Shown: in pieces, positions 22,867-34,200 of the stretch
How the letters are laid out: each line of letters starts with the position of its first letter
How positions within the stretch are numbered: position 1 is the stretch's first letter
DNA from: Uranotaenia lowii
Taxonomy: Eukaryota > Arthropoda > Insecta > Diptera > Culicidae
DNA length: 64,000 nucleotides
Assembly: GCF_029784155.1 (NCBI RefSeq)
Contig: NC_073691.1
Span: forward strand, 58,729,746-58,793,745
Direction of reading: 5' to 3'
Position numbers and translations under genes: made by a program
Notes under the pieces: generated by a model
Databases searched by the model: none
What the model saw: only the letters and a program-made list of their open reading frames with translations
What the model was told of the DNA's origin: nothing

Positions 22867-24249
22867 ACTACCTTGATCCAAATTAAAATTTTATTTTTAA
22901 ATTTGGCTAAAATTTTTACTTTAAATTACATGTCTCTTTATCAGCAATTTTTTCAATGGAATAATCAATTCTCTGGATAATTTGTTTTTCCATTATACGA
23001 AACTAGTAAAATAAACTCAAAATCTCAGTTGTATTTAATATTTTCAGCTTATTGAGACATTGATTAATAAATTAAAAAAAAAAATTCAAAAAGTTTGCGA
23101 TCTCCTGCGATTTGTATCCAAAACAAATATAAATCTCAATATTTTTTTATCTTGGTTGTAAAACTTATTTACGAGCTGGATTTGAATCTAAGTTTAGAAT
23201 GTTGATTCTGAATCTTAAATTCAGAATTTGAATTCCGAATTTGAACGCGATTTTTGAATCTTAATTCCAGATCAGAATTTTAAATAGAGTTAAATACATT
23301 ACTAAACGTTTAGTTAAAAAAAAATTAAGCCAAGAGCTGCGATTTTTTTCAGAGCCTTCAATCATGAATTTAAGTTCTGATATTTTGGAGTTCAATCAAA
23401 ACTCACTATTTTAATTATTTATTCTGAATACGATTAGTGAAACTAAATAAAAATACAAATTTTAATGATGAATCTAATTCTGATTTTTTATCCAGAAGAT
23501 CGACATTTCTTCTATCAAATTAAGTTTAAGGACTTCGAACCTGAATATGAAACAAAACTGAGGATGGTTTCTAATTTTTTTACATACTTGAAAAATTGTT
23601 ATCTAAATATTGAAAATACATATTCATGAGTTTTAAAAATCATGAATCAAACACATCTTTTTATTACTATTTTCTAATGATGATTCTAACTGAAAATCCA
23701 GAATCCTAAACATGATACAGAATCCAAAGTATAAAAAAAAGAAATCCAATTTTGATTTTAGTAATAAGGAACCAGAACCTCCTAATGAGCTTAATCTCAT
23801 TTTAAATTTAATTTACAGATCTAGATTTCTGTCAATAAGTGAGAAAATTCTGAAAAATTTAAGCAGAATTCTGTGCGTATAAAATTCAAGAGCTTATTTG
23901 AGGAAAAAAATTGTTAGATAAATTTTTGTTCTGTTTTGAAAAAAAAAAAACTGGTGAATATTACCAAGGTTTTGAAAATAAATGTTTTAATTTCCAACGT
24001 CCGCGAGTAGCTTTGATTTCTTTGAAAAAAGTTAAAGAAGTATTCTTTTTGTTTATTTTTCTCCGTTTCATTAATAAAACGGATTAAATTCGCGAATTCA
24101 GACTAAAAGCAGTCTGAATCTAAATTGAATCTTAGATATTAGTTTCTTTTAAACCACAAATGAAAACTTTTTTTTTATTTGTTTCGATTATAGTCGTTTT
24201 ACCATCTTTATGGCATTCGCGACTTTATCAACGTTGCAGTTGGCGGATC

Positions 24250-24361
24250 GTTATTGAAAAACTATCCGGTACAACTGTGTTCGATGTTTACTCTTGGGCT
24301 CGAACTCGCGGACATCGGCTCAGGAGACAACAGACTTGCCAACTGAGCTATATCACAAGCC
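24250..24361 (-). mobile_element. tRNA-derived SINE, family 1
   Basis: Inverted copy of the SINE at 9314-9426, alike in A box, B box (GAGTTCGAGCCC) and body (ACAGTTGTACC, GTTTTTCAATAAC). Similar length (112 against 113 bp) suggests this is close to the full element. Confidence 0.75.
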
Positions 24362-24469
24362 CTGACAAATGAAAACGTTTTGCAGTCAGCACAAAGTTTT
24401 TAAATAAATTATTGTGAATTTAAATAAAAAATTTAGAAACGTCGCTGGTGAACTGGCAACAAAACACAG

Positions 24470-24546
24470 ACTTCCGACAATCTAGTACTTCACTTTTCTT
24501 TGTCGGAAGTCTTTCGGAAGTCGGAAGTCCGGACTTCCGAAGTAAA
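24470..24546. repeat. GGAAGTC / GACTTCC cluster
   Basis: Seven or so direct and inverted copies of ACTTCCGA or TCGGAAGT occur in under 80 bp, giving several possible hairpins. Confidence 0.7.
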
Positions 24547-24964
24547 ATTTAGTGTTGGCGCTATTATATAATCTTCAATGTCAAATACTCAAAGACTTTC
24601 TTCAGTGTTATCTGAAATATTTGATTTCTATTCAAATGTCAAATAAATGTTGAGTTTTATAACGGCTTAGGTTTAACGTTGTATCTCTAAAATAAGAATA
24701 CTTAGGCGATATCCAAATCCTCAATTGAATGGGGGATAGTAAATAAATTCAAAGTCAATTTCTTCATGTATGTTTGCTTGATTTAATAAAAATAAATTGA
24801 ATTTAGTTGATTTTATATTTACAATTTTTCCATCTCACTGGTTGTATCTTTGCAGATGCTTCCTTCACCGCTTCGAAAATCACATTTTTGTCCAAAAGGC
24901 GATTTTCTTAGCCCCATATTAACTATTTCTTGTCTCGTCAAAACTTTTCGAACCGCATACATCA

Positions 24965-25233
24965 GGGTGGCAATAGATTTATTGGACAAATTTCATGATC
25001 GAATTTGAAAACCGACCTTATACATTTTGTAGATTGGCCCAAAAAACTGATTATGCGAAATTGGAATTAAAATTTCTATTTTCCGTATTTGCTTTGGTGT
25101 TTTTGAGGGTCCAAAACCGAAACTTTGAGCGCTTTAAGGCACCCCTAAATCATGTCCGATTGAGCTGAAATTTGGCGCAGGCCAGTTTTTGGGCCAATCT
25201 ACAAAATGTATATGGTCGGTTTGTTGCTACCCT
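24965..25233. mobile_element. Palindromic MITE with AGGGTGGCAA ends
   Basis: The left AGGGTGGCAATAG and inverted right AGGGTAGCAACAA match. Inner arms share ACCGACC.TATACATTTTG and GATTGGCCCAAAAA (about 25010-25050 against 25175-25215). No clear target duplication. It directly abuts the next MITE. Confidence 0.6.
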
Positions 25234-25234
25234 A

Positions 25235-25629
25235 CACGCTTCTTTTTTCAAACTCAAAATTTGGTTTAACCGTGGTTCAAAACATAGTTCGATTTTAAAA
25301 TTGTTTCCGTCATTTACAGCATATGGTAAGTGGCTTGGAATGTCCGGAAACTTCCCGTGGGAAATAACATCCGAGAGTTTCCTCTGTCATTTTGATCGGG
25401 AGTGTCAAAACTTATCTGCAATTGCAATGCAATGTACCGAAACAGCAACATCTGGTTCCGCAAACTTGTAACCTTCCTTCATTCTCCTGAAAGCGGCCCT
25501 CGAATAAAAAAGTTTGCCTATCAGAACTTAGTTTTAAGATTGCCCAGTTGAACACAAAGTCAAGGGCTACCACTGAAGTGTTGTTTTGAGCCAAAACAAC
25601 TTAATTTTGAGTTTGAAAAAAGGAGCGTG
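25235..25629. mobile_element. CACGCTCC-type MITE, copy C
   Basis: Ends are CACGCTTCTTTTTTCAAAC and, inverted, CACGCTCCTTTTTTCAAAC, flanked on both sides by TA (25233-25234 and 25630-25631). The interior shares GGCTTGGAATGTCCGGAAAC and AATTGCAATGCAATGTACCG with copy B (36786-37520). A TA duplication suggests a Tc1/mariner-related source. Confidence 0.8.
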
Positions 25630-25720
25630 TAGTATACATATTGCTCATCCGTGTACGTCCGAAAACCATATTGAGCATTCTCCTTTCATCTTCAAATGTT
25701 TCTCCAGCTATCCCTTCAAG

Positions 25721-26292
25721 CAGAGACCGACAAAAAACACAAACACAACACAGTACATATCGTGCAACACAAATCCTGAAGTGCTGACACATAAATTTTT
25801 GTGTGCGACACTTTGGTTTGGCACAGCACTTCAATTGTGTTGTGTTGCATCAAATCAACACGACACACTTCTCAGTTGTGTCGAGTCGAGTATAACACAG
25901 TTGTGCTCAGCACGCAACACAGTGCTGTTACGAGCAAGGCTATTTTTTCACCCGTCGCACTTGACTGGACAGCATTTCTCCGTATTTTCAATGGCGAAGC
26001 TCTTCACTCACATTGTGTTGAGCAAAAGCAAAAGAAAAAAAATATCCAGTTCGGCTGCTAGCAAGTAGGCGACGAATTGAAAAAAAAGCTAGCTAGCAGG
26101 AGCAACAATGATAATCGTATCGGGACCGGCACACGTAAACACTGTGTCGTCAACTGTGTCGCATACTATGCTGTGTTGCGGCCGACACGCAACAAAAGTA
26201 GATCAACACAGACACAGCACAGCTTCGTTTCGGGTGTGCTGTGTCATCAAATTGTGTTGCACTTACTGTGTTCGTGCTGTTTTCGGTCCCTG
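25721..26292. mobile_element. hAT-like non-autonomous element rich in CAACACA/TGTGTTG
   Basis: The terminal inverted repeats are CAGAGACCGACAAAAAACAC on the left and CAGGGACCGAAAACAGCACG on the right (inverted). They are flanked by an 8-bp duplication, CCTTCAAG (25713-25720) and CCTCCAAG (26293-26300), with one mismatch. Over a dozen copies of CAACACA or TGTGTTG crowd both ends. The 8-bp duplication and CAG start fit hAT. No transposase. Confidence 0.8.
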
Positions 26293-26448
26293 CCTCCAAG
26301 TTACAGTTATTTAGGATCTCAGTGAAACTTCATGTTTCTTTGAAGAGATCTAATTTATTTAACACAAAGGCGTACGTCTTTCAAGGATATGATGGCTAGC
26401 TTCGTACTAATGCTAAAGCCAACAGATCATAGAAAGAGTTCTATGTAT

Positions 26449-26520
26449 GCCGTGACCGAGATTCGATCTCATGACCCCTAGCTTAGAAGACTTAAACGCT
26501 ACTCTCTAGGCCATGGTCGG
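26449..26520 (-). mobile_element. tRNA-derived SINE head, family 2
   Basis: The minus strand reads CCATGGCCTAGAGAGTAGCG, then a B box GAGATCGAATCTCGGTC. The head resembles the plus-strand copy at 22519. Confidence 0.55.
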
Positions 26521-26529
26521 CGGCTTGTG

Positions 26530-27105
26530 CGAAATGCAGACACAATGAACAAACTTCACGAAAGTTGGATGTAGAGGATTTTTTAAGTTACCTTTCCAAT
26601 TTTTTACATTATAGGTATTACAGCGAAAGATAGTAAACAATTTTGGTTCTTTGCCAATTCAAATTAGTTTAAATTAATTTACATGTGAAGAGCGGTTGAT
26701 TTTAAGCTACTGGATTGAGTCGGAATTTTTCCTCACACAAGTGAAGTAGTGGCACATTGCAGAACCCCCACGAAATGGTCTCATTTTAATTGTTTATGCA
26801 AACATTCGCACTTTGTTTTACAACATTTTTAAACTGGTTGTTTATGGTTGAGAACCTGTCGATTTTTTTTCTGATGAATAATTTTGTTCAATGTTATTGT
26901 AAATCATTATTTAACCATCCCTAATATCAAAACAGCTGTAGGATGTCTTACAAAAGTTATTGACGGCATACTTAATCTCTTCCACAAATTTTTAGATTAA
27001 TCCTCAATACAATGTGGATTCCATACTATCTAATCATATCTCTCCAATACCTTCTGTAATAATAAAAAGCTAATTCAATCATCTATTTCTGTCCACATTT
27101 TCAGA
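26530..27105. other. Intron or upstream DNA of egh
   Basis: AT-rich sequence without recognisable features, ending in a polypyrimidine-rich acceptor (CTGTCCACATTTTCAG) at 27105. That implies an upstream noncoding exon. Confidence 0.45.
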
Positions 27106-27150
27106 TAATCACAGTACAAAAGCAAACTCGCAATCCATCCTGAAGGAATC

Positions 27151-27270
27151 ATGTTAGCCAGCAGCAGCAGCAGCAGCCATCATCGTAGTCCTTCGGAAGA
27201 GACTGCGCATCAAACGTGACTCCCAATCCTGGTCAAGTGTGTTCCCATGGTAAACATGGGCTATTACTAG
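27151..27270 (+). promoter_or_regulatory. Upstream ORFs in the egh 5' leader
   Basis: Between the acceptor at 27105 and the egh start there is a 22-codon ORF (27151-27219) with a run of six serine codons from AGC repeats, and a 7-codon ORF (27247-27270). Both would be met first by scanning ribosomes if the leader is transcribed as inferred, so they may limit egh translation. Confidence 0.5.
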
Positions 27271-27484
27271 TGGTGCGGGTTGTGATACTCGATTTGGACC
27301 ATCCGGTGGACAGATTAGATAGTGAATCATTGTACCAATTGAAGTGTTCAAATAGCCCCAGTGTTTAGAGTAGTGCACTAAGCTGAGAGCTGTCGAGTCG
27401 AGTGCAAGATCTTTAGGGTATCATTGATTGGGAAAATTTCCCAATTGGTCCAGTATTCGAGCAGCAGATAAGAACGGGGCAGTC

Positions 27485-28288
27485 ATGCTGAATTCCATTT
27501 CGAAGCATTTGCTTCACTGTGCCCTGCTCATAACGTTGCTGATTCTGTTCGAAGTTTTCTCCGGTGGTATCAAAGTCAACGAGGATAGTTTCGTATCGAT
27601 CGATCCATGGGAGGAATACGGCACGATACCAACGATCCTGCTGTACACACTGCGACTGCTGACGTTCCTCACACTGCCTCAGGTGTTGTTCAACTTCTGC
27701 GGGCTGGTTTTCTACAATGCCTTCCCGGAAAAGGTAGTCCTCAAGGGATCGCCACTGCTGGCGCCCTTCATCTGCATCCGAGTGGTGACACGCGGTGATT
27801 ATGCGGATCTAGTCAAATCGAACGTTCTGCGGAACATGAATACCTGCCTCGATACGGGGTTGGAAAATTTCCTCGTCGAAGTCGTGACCGATAAGCCGGT
27901 AAATCTGCCGAAGCATCGACGCACCCGGGAGATTGTGGTACCGAAAGATTACAAAACGAAAACCGGGGCCCTGTTCAAATCGCGTGCCCTCCAGTACTGT
28001 CTCGAAGACACCGTCAACGTACTTAACAACAACGATTGGGTGGTCCATCTGGACGAAGAAACGCTACTTACGGAAAACAGCGTCCGGGGCATCATTAACT
28101 TTGTGCTCGATGGGAAGCATCCCTTCGGCCAGGGACTGATCACATACGCAAACGAGAATGTCGTCAACTGGTTGACCACGCTGGCCGACAGCTTCCGGGT
28201 GTCGGATGATATGGGCAAGCTGCGGTTGCAGTTCAAAATGTTCCACAAGCCGTTCTTCAGCTGGAAGGGCAGCTACGTAGTAACTCAG
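27485..28288 (+). CDS. egh: egh coding exon 1 (residues 1-268)
   Basis: Carries the signal-anchor-like segments and the first part of the GT2 catalytic domain, including the DEE motif. It ends VVTQ at 28288 with donor GTTAGT. The transcribed leader probably begins at 27106. Confidence 0.96.
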
Positions 28289-31200
28289 GTTAGTTTTATC
28301 CTTTGATTCCTTCTGTCGATTTTAAGATTCGTAAACTTTCTGTAGACTAACTACACAAATATGTTGTTTTGGACGTTCAACATACTGACCAGTATTATTT
28401 TTCAATATTTCGAATCTCTTACTTCTAATGACGAATCCTCATATTTGCAAAGGTAATTGCGCTCGACAATAAGAGAATATAATTAAAACCGACAATTTTA
28501 CTCACACATGTAGTTGAAAGCGGCCTCAATTATTGTAAATTTTAAAAATAGCTTGAACTAACAAATCAAGCAGAGACGAACCAGCCAAAGGCTGAAAGTC
28601 TCTTAAAATCAAGAAAAAAAAATCAAATCAAGCATCAAGTCTGCCCACATTTGTTATTCCCTGTAGTTGGAGTTCACTCTCAGGTCTCGTTAACTGTGTT
28701 TCTATTAGTTTCTAAAACCCTCCAACATTGATTTAAATAATTCTTGTGACAAGCCCTTTCATTTAAAGGAATTTCAAGTATGTACAAACATCCATCCCGA
28801 GCACGTGGCTAAGTATTCGTAGTATTTGTCCTCTGCAAGTAGCTCGCGTGACTTTTTGCGTTTTCTTCAGTTATACTTGTATCCATGGCCGTAGGAACGG
28901 GGGGGGGGGGGGGGGTTTTGGGGGTTTTACCCCCCCCCCCCCCCCCATGAGGGTCCAGAAAAGCAAGGGAGGTCCACACATAAAATTTTAAATTTATAAT
29001 CATATTTTGGTAATAGAGTTAGATTATTTAAGAGTAACAATCTGGACTAAAAACTTATGTCAAAACCTCAAAAACCCATCTCTAGTTCAAAATTCTTCTA
29101 CAGTTTTTCAAAATTTTCTCATTTGTTCATAGAAATTCTGGTCTGAATAATAAATTTTAAACTAAGTTAAATTAAGGATTCTTGATTTTCAGTTCGAATT
29201 ACCATAAGAAATTGGAAAAGAAAAGCTTCTTTGAAATCTTGGTTCAAATTTGGTTTTGCACCTCATATCAAATTTGAATCAAGTTTTTCGAAAATTATAG
29301 ATTTCTATCATTTCTATTTTTCTTGATTCTAAAAAAATGGAAAATCAACAAAATCAGTCTCGAGTTTTCTGTTCTTGGTTCGAAATAAATGCAGTAGAAC
29401 TCCTTTTATCCGAGGTAGTCAGATAAGTGAAACCTCGGATTATATAAAATTCCTTCATTTGAAGCTTCAAATGGCGATAAAACATTAAAAAATCTGGAGA
29501 AGATTAATCATTTGAAATTCATATTTCAAGTTCTGATCTGGAATTAAGATTTTGAAGCTGATGTTTTGTACATTTAAGAAATTGTATAGAAATTCGGATA
29601 TAGATTCAAAGTTCAATTTTTTAATTCCAGATACAGAATTAAGATTCAGAATGCTGATTTAAAATTTAGAAAAAGATTGAGCTTGTAAATGGGTTTTACA
29701 ATCAACATAAAAAATTTACTTATCAATACAATTTTCAGGTTTAATTTTTTATTCAAAATAAGTTTGAAAACACAATTCAGCTGAAAATCAGTAATACAAA
29801 GTAGAAATTGAGTTAATTCTCCAAGTTGTGGCTTATGAAAAAAAAAACTTTATTTTAATTTAAAAAAAAAACATCCACAGTAACTGATCTTCAACTTAGA
29901 GAATCTGCAAAAAATTCCAGATATTTTGGTTGAACTGCTGAAAATTTTTATTATTGTTTTTTAAAAAGCCAAATTTCAATTTAAAATCATTATTTTGGTT
30001 CAAGTTTGCATCAAGGAAATTTGATCGGAAAAATTATATCTTTTACTTTTATTAAAAAAAATACATATTTATTTGCATCGATGGTTGAAATCTTTGAATT
30101 TGCAAAAGAGTTTGGAAGATGGGGCTTATTTGATTTGAGCATAGAAAAAGTTTTTTTCAAAGAAATTGAAGGCACTCCTTAAAAAACTTATTTTATGTTC
30201 AAATCAAATAAGTTTGATCCACCACACTTTTGAACAAATTCAAAGATTTTAACCATCAATGAAATCGAAATCCATATTTTGTTACTTAAGGTTTCATTTT
30301 AAATATTTATCTCACCTTTCAGGTTCAGGGCCAGTTTTCTAAAGTTACGATTTTATACGAAAACTATGCATGTAAAAGTACTTAAAATAAATCATCACAT
30401 AGTTAAAACATAATTTGTTTTAATTTTTTTTTATTCGTGCCCAACAAGGGAAACAAATCATAGATAAAAAACAGTCATCAAACCCCCCCCCCCCCCCCCC
30501 CATGAGTCGGTTCTTCCTACGGCCCTGCTTGTATCAACCGAAGCGATAGGTTTTTGTCAAATACAAAGGCAGTTTACCAAGTTTTGAAAAAAAATGGTCT
30601 ATAGATCTTAGTTTTTTTTAATTGAAATTATCCCAACAGTAAGATTAGAATACTTAAAAGCCTTGGAGACTAGAATAATTTACATATGCACTAGAAAATA
30701 ATAAATATTGAAAACTCCTACCATGAAATTAGTGTTTTTTCCTATTTCCTGTCGAGATGTAATATGTTGTGCTAGATATTAGATGGGGATTCAAAACAAT
30801 AACTAAACAATTACACACTCTCAATCAAAAATGTACCATCAACAGGAAGCCTGTGATCAACTCAATCTATAGCTATCTAATATTGGTGTTGGAATTGATT
30901 CGTAGGTTTGTCATTCTTACTAAAGTAAATATTCCTCGTGAAGTGCACATTTTTATCGTTATGTGAAAATTCGTGATTATGTCATAACCACGCATATTGT
31001 GCTGAATAACCTATCGAACTGCTTGAAAAATAATTTTTTTTTTGAGAGTAGAATATAGAGAAGTGTAGGAGTCATAGAACCCCCCATTTTTCAAACCCGA
31101 AGTGTTTGCAGAATTTTGCAGAATTTCTAGATTTCCTGTGATCCCCTCTTTGGTGAATTTTGACGTTTTGTGCATTTGTTAAGTCAGTTGGCACCACAAT

Positions 31201-34200
31201 TAAAATTTCTATTCTTCCGACTGCTTCTGGTAGTCTGCTTTATTTTAAAGGCTTAAACCGTAGCATGTTAGCTATTCTTGAATAGTCTAGCAGGCTCTCA
31301 AAATCTCAATGTATGAAAAGTTTTGATTAAAAACCTAAAACCTTTCATTAATCCTCCAACTCCACTCCAAGAGATGAGGCTGGCCAACAGTCTTATGAGA
31401 CTGGTGGCCAACTTGTAGTAATGTGCTAAGGGAATGGATCATATTGGTTATCTCCCTCAGTTTATCACAAAGTCTTCTTCAGTTGACGTAACTATGACGG
31501 CAATCTCACTATTACCATATATTCTAGGCAGTTTAGCACAAACTATCATCTCTACACATGACGTGCTGGGTGACAGTGGTCAAGACTTAGTTGGTCGTCT
31601 GCTCAGTCCCGCCAGCACTTCATACTTAGTTTTGACCTCGTTTAGGGTTTAACCCGAACGATCATTCCCTTTTTTCCTAATGGGGTTAGAGTCCAAAGAG
31701 GCTGGCTGCTGGTCACTTCCTTGCTAAGGTCTCAAGAATCACTTCCTTCTCGCCAAAGACTAATTCTGCCTTACTGTAAGCTTCCCTCGAAGAGGCCGAG
31801 CTTCACCAGAGTGTGTCCGGCGGACTCTCCTCAAGATGTCGCAGCTGCCTGAGGACTTCAGCGTGCGTCTCCTCTAGTGTTCTGACACCGATTACGTCCC
31901 CCTATCCCTCACTCATGTAGATCCCTCTTTATGGCCCTACATTTGCAAGGTAACAAACACTATTCCGCGTTGGACCACGAACGGGTGGAACTACCGCGCA
32001 AGGTCTCAATGTACATAGAAGATCACATCTGTTATCGCATGCACTGTATTTCTGTATCGTGAGGGCATATAAAGTCACATAAATAAACGGAGCAAATTTG
32101 ATTGATTTTGGGCATTAACACTCCCACACTTCCCCGATTGGCGTGCACTTACGGCTCTGCATGCTAGATGCTCGCTGGAGGGATCATCTTCTTCTCGGGC
32201 TTTGTCTGCCCCGCATTTGTACTCTGGCTGTGCATTATAGGAACACTGTTGGTCCTTCTGGCTTGATTTCGGCCGCCGTTCGGGCGGAGCGCCGATTGAA
32301 TGGAACAGCTGGTGCTGTTGCCTCGGTTTGTAGCCGCCCTACGCTTGGAGCGCCGCTTCAGTGGTCCTACTGGCACCTACGCCTGCCGAACCTGCACTGC
32401 TGGTGCTGCTGGTTTGGTCTCGGCTGCCCTTCGTTCGGAGCGCCGATTTGGTGATACTACGGGTGCCTCTGCTTCGATTGTCAGCCGCCTTACGCCTGGG
32501 ATGCCGATTTGGTGGCACTAGTGGTGCTTTTCCTGCTACTTCGAGTGCCCTACTTTAGCCTCCGAAAAGAGGCCCTAAGGAAACGGAACTAATTAAAATA
32601 TTTTTTTTTAATTCAAACCATAACAGCCGGGTGTTTGCTGCCGTGAGTGGGTTCGTCCCACTTAAACCACCTTGGGCTTCGTGTGCCAGATGTGCCCCTT
32701 GGTTTCACCCTATGATACTACATCAAGGGGTAGGCTGTGCTCATGCACTTATACATCTCACCCTTTTCCACTTTCTCAATTTTTGTCCTTCTCCTTTTCT
32801 CTATCGCCAACTTCAGACTGGTACGGAAAACCCCGAGACGTGTGCCGGTTAGGTAACGCTTCCATAATAACTCACGCCCGTCACAGCATCCACTTCCCCG
32901 GGGACCTCGAAACGTGTGCCGGTTAGGTTACGCTTTCAAAGTAACTCGCGCCCGTCACAGCATCCACTCCCGCAGGATTTCTAACCACCAAGGCATAGCC
33001 GATTGAGAAACTACCAAGCTAGAATCTCGTCACGGCCACCCCGAATGGTATCTCCGCTTTCTTTTGCTGCAAGAAAGATGCTAGCTGAGAACGTGGGACC
33101 TTTTAAGTCCCACCACACGTATGAGTCCAGATTAGGGTTATACAGCGCCCTAAGATCGCGTTGCTTTTGAATTGTGGTGTCATACGAGGCCCAAAATCTT
33201 CCGTTAGCTTGTCAACTTTGGTTGACTATCTCGCTCTCTCCGTTCATCATCTTTCCTGATTCTTATCAGATCACGCATGATTTGCGAGATTTCGTCGACT
33301 ATAGCACGCCACGATTGTTCGTTGCGACACATTTCACTCACAATATTTTCCGCGTTCAAATTCTGTAGTTGTTGACGCCTTGAAATGAACCTAGGGCAGA
33401 CAAAGATAACATGTTCTGCTGATTCCTCCATATCTACGCATATCGGGAAAAAAGGGGAGCTTAAACCCATGAAGGTATTGCTTAAAGCACCCATGACCCG
33501 AAAGGAACTGCGTAAGGTAGAAGTTGACCTCTCCATACTTCCGATTTACCCAGTCTGAAAGTCGCAGGATTAGCCTATGCGTCCATCTTGCGTTGTTCGA
33601 TGCGTCCTATTGCTCCTGCCACTTGAGCATTGACGCTGCTCGTTGAATTTTACGCACTCCTCTAACAGCTCTGGCTTTGTAACCCTCCATATCCTCCATA
33701 GCGCTTTGGCAATCGCTTCCCAGCTGGCATTGTTGAAGGCATTCTTAACGTCGATTACCACAATGGCGCAGTGACGAGTCCGCTTCTGTTTATATGCGCG
33801 CTTCGCGTACTCTGTCACCATTCAGATGGCGTCCACCGTAGATCTCCCTTTTCGAAAACCGAACTGTCTGTCCGACAGTCCACTTTCGCCTTCTGTGTTG
33901 ATAATAAGTCTGTTGAATATTATCCTCTCCAGTAGCTTACCAAGGGTGTCCAGCAGACTAATTGGTCTGTATGAAGACGGGTGCCCTGGGGGTTTCCCAG
34001 GTTTTGGTAGTAGCACAAGCTTCCCTCGTCGAGACACTTTTGTAGCACCACTCTGAAAGTATCCGGAATGGTCTGTACCGCCACCTTCGGCACTGCATTT
34101 GGGATTCCGTCCGGATCAGGGGCCACAAGTTTCTTGGCAATAGCTACAAGTTTCTTGGCAATAGCCACAAGTTCCTCATTCGTTACTGGCTCGATGTCGT

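Larger units (their letters stand above)
22062..24150 (-). mobile_element. Diverged copy of the G-tract hAT-like element
   Basis: GGGGGGTTTGGCGACTG near 22066 matches the inverted right end of the element at 28884-30527 (GGGGTTTGATGACTG). Further along the same order is kept: CTTTTAAGCAAATTCAACAA near 22375 and TTGATTTGAG-type sequence near 22290. AT-rich GAATCT/CAGAAT sequence continues to about 23900. The G tract has shrunk to six and the terminal CAGGGCCGTAGG is not present, so this is an old, end-degraded copy in the opposite orientation, itself hit by a SINE and a MITE fragment. Confidence 0.5.

Noticed and set aside
27428..27484. N-terminal extension of egh
   Set aside because: It would start at a TTG codon. 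The ATG at 27485 matches the conserved family N-terminus and total length.
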